DNA of 64,000 nucleotides. Source: Rachicladosporium sp. CCFEE 5018 (lineage: Eukaryota; Ascomycota; Dothideomycetes; Cladosporiales; Cladosporiaceae). Below, piece after piece: positions 63,496-64,000 of the stretch. The DNA lies in NCBI GenBank assembly GCA_002077045.2, contig KZ111155.1, positions 457,969-521,968 on the forward strand. Direction: 5' to 3'. A program made the translations under genes and the position numbers. The stretch's first letter is position 1. The number at the start of each line of letters is the position of its first letter. The notes under the pieces were generated by a model, which was not told where the DNA came from, searched no databases, and saw nothing but the letters and a program-made list of their open reading frames with translations.

Positions 63496-63896
63496 ACGAA
63501 CCCGATTGCCTACCTCGAGTATTGCATCACACGCACAACAGCCAACGGGCAATCTGGCTGCTGGTGAAGAAGTCTTATTATAGCACACAATATGACCAAT
63601 ATCGATCATGCTCGTCTCTCTTGGAATCACAGATACTGCGGTGGCTCTTCAGCTGAAGTGACAAGCCTCGATAGGGCGATGCGATGTGTGCAATTGAGTT
63701 GACGATCATGAATGATGGCCTGGGTGTGACGAAACTGTGATTAGTAACAAGGTCGAGCTAGCTGTACTTAGCGCCGATCAGGGTAGCGAGCCGAGAAGGC
63801 CGAGACCGAGACACAACATCTTTCCTTCGACTCAGATGTACATGTGTCAGCCGTGTGCATTTCCGTGTTAAAGCGTGCACTGGGGAGGCCGCATCG
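63496..63896. other. Intergenic region across a breakpoint
   Basis: About 400 bp joining the SnoaL-like 3' end to the Zn2Cys6 promoter, two pieces that lie about 17 kb apart in copy A. The right 60 bp contain the conserved promoter element. No gene. Confidence 0.45.
63838..63859 (+). promoter_or_regulatory. 22-bp promoter element conserved at fixed spacing, homeolog
   Basis: Identical over 22 bp to 30835-30856 and 38 bp from the ATG at 63897, the same spacing as in copy A. Confidence 0.45.
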
Positions 63897-64000
63897 ATGG
63901 AAGCTCCAACGCAACCGAGCAGTACCAGTCCACCATCACAGAAACGTCAAAGGGCAAAACAAGCTTGCGAGCCATGTCGTTTACGAAAGCGAAGATGCGA
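63897..64000 (+). CDS. Zn(II)2Cys6 transcription factor, homeolog, cut by window edge
   Basis: Only the first 34 codons are present: MEAPTQPSSTSPPSQKRQ, then the first half of the zinc cluster (ACEPCRLRKRRC). Three of the 34 residues differ from copy A (start at 30797). It runs to the right, whereas the copy A gene runs to the left, so it lies in a rearranged segment. Confidence 0.85.
   Translation, partial: MEAPTQPSSTSPPSQKRQRAKQACEPCRLRKRRC

Overview
The window is fungal nuclear DNA. Short 50-125 nt GT-AG introns with CTGAC or CTAAC branch sites, single-gene transcription units and the gene content (RlmA-type MADS factor, Rax2, Zn2Cys6 regulator, CBM1-bearing GH45-like enzyme) point to a filamentous ascomycete (Pezizomycotina). 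Two diverged copies of the same region suggest a hybrid or duplicated genome. A dothideomycete black yeast of the Hortaea werneckii kind would fit, but that is an inference from gene content and duplication, not a proven identity.

The window consists of two contigs joined by exactly 100 N (38537-38636). Copy A is 1-38536 and copy B is 38637-64000. Both begin at the same base of the same C2H2 zinc-finger gene and run in the same direction. From there they stay collinear for 13.64 kb (A) and 13.67 kb (B), at roughly 95% identity by eye: zinc-finger protein, O-methyltransferase, a possible small secreted protein, histidyl-tRNA synthetase, VPS33, a conserved unknown protein, a 101-aa unknown, a metallo-beta-lactamase-fold hydrolase and a DUF6914-like protein.

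Just after the DUF6914-like stop codon the copies part. Copy A continues with an NTF2/SnoaL-like protein, GH38 alpha-mannosidase, RPS13 and a GH45-like enzyme. It then has a secreted Ser/Thr-rich protein, OGG1, RlmA, a Zn2Cys6 factor, an F-box protein, a Nudix CoA diphosphatase and a truncated Rax2. In copy B the block SnoaL-GH38-RPS13-GH45 is inverted, a diverged paralog of the secreted protein sits at the breakpoint, and the Zn2Cys6 factor follows the SnoaL gene in flipped orientation.

The homeologs are decaying separately. The O-methyltransferase of copy B is frameshifted by an 8-bp micro-inversion with a 1-nt loss, while the 101-aa gene is broken in copy A and intact in copy B. Core genes (HARS, VPS33, RPS13, GH38) are intact in both. 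Comparing the copies also brings out conserved non-coding elements: a start-stop uORF fused to the VPS33 start, a 5'UTR intron before the DUF6914-like gene, a 174-182 bp island between RPS13 and GH38, and a 22-bp promoter element at identical spacing before the Zn2Cys6 gene. Most genes are housekeeping (translation, vacuolar fusion, DNA repair, vacuolar glycan turnover) or cell-wall and morphogenesis functions. I see no transposon, CRISPR array, rRNA or convincing tRNA gene.
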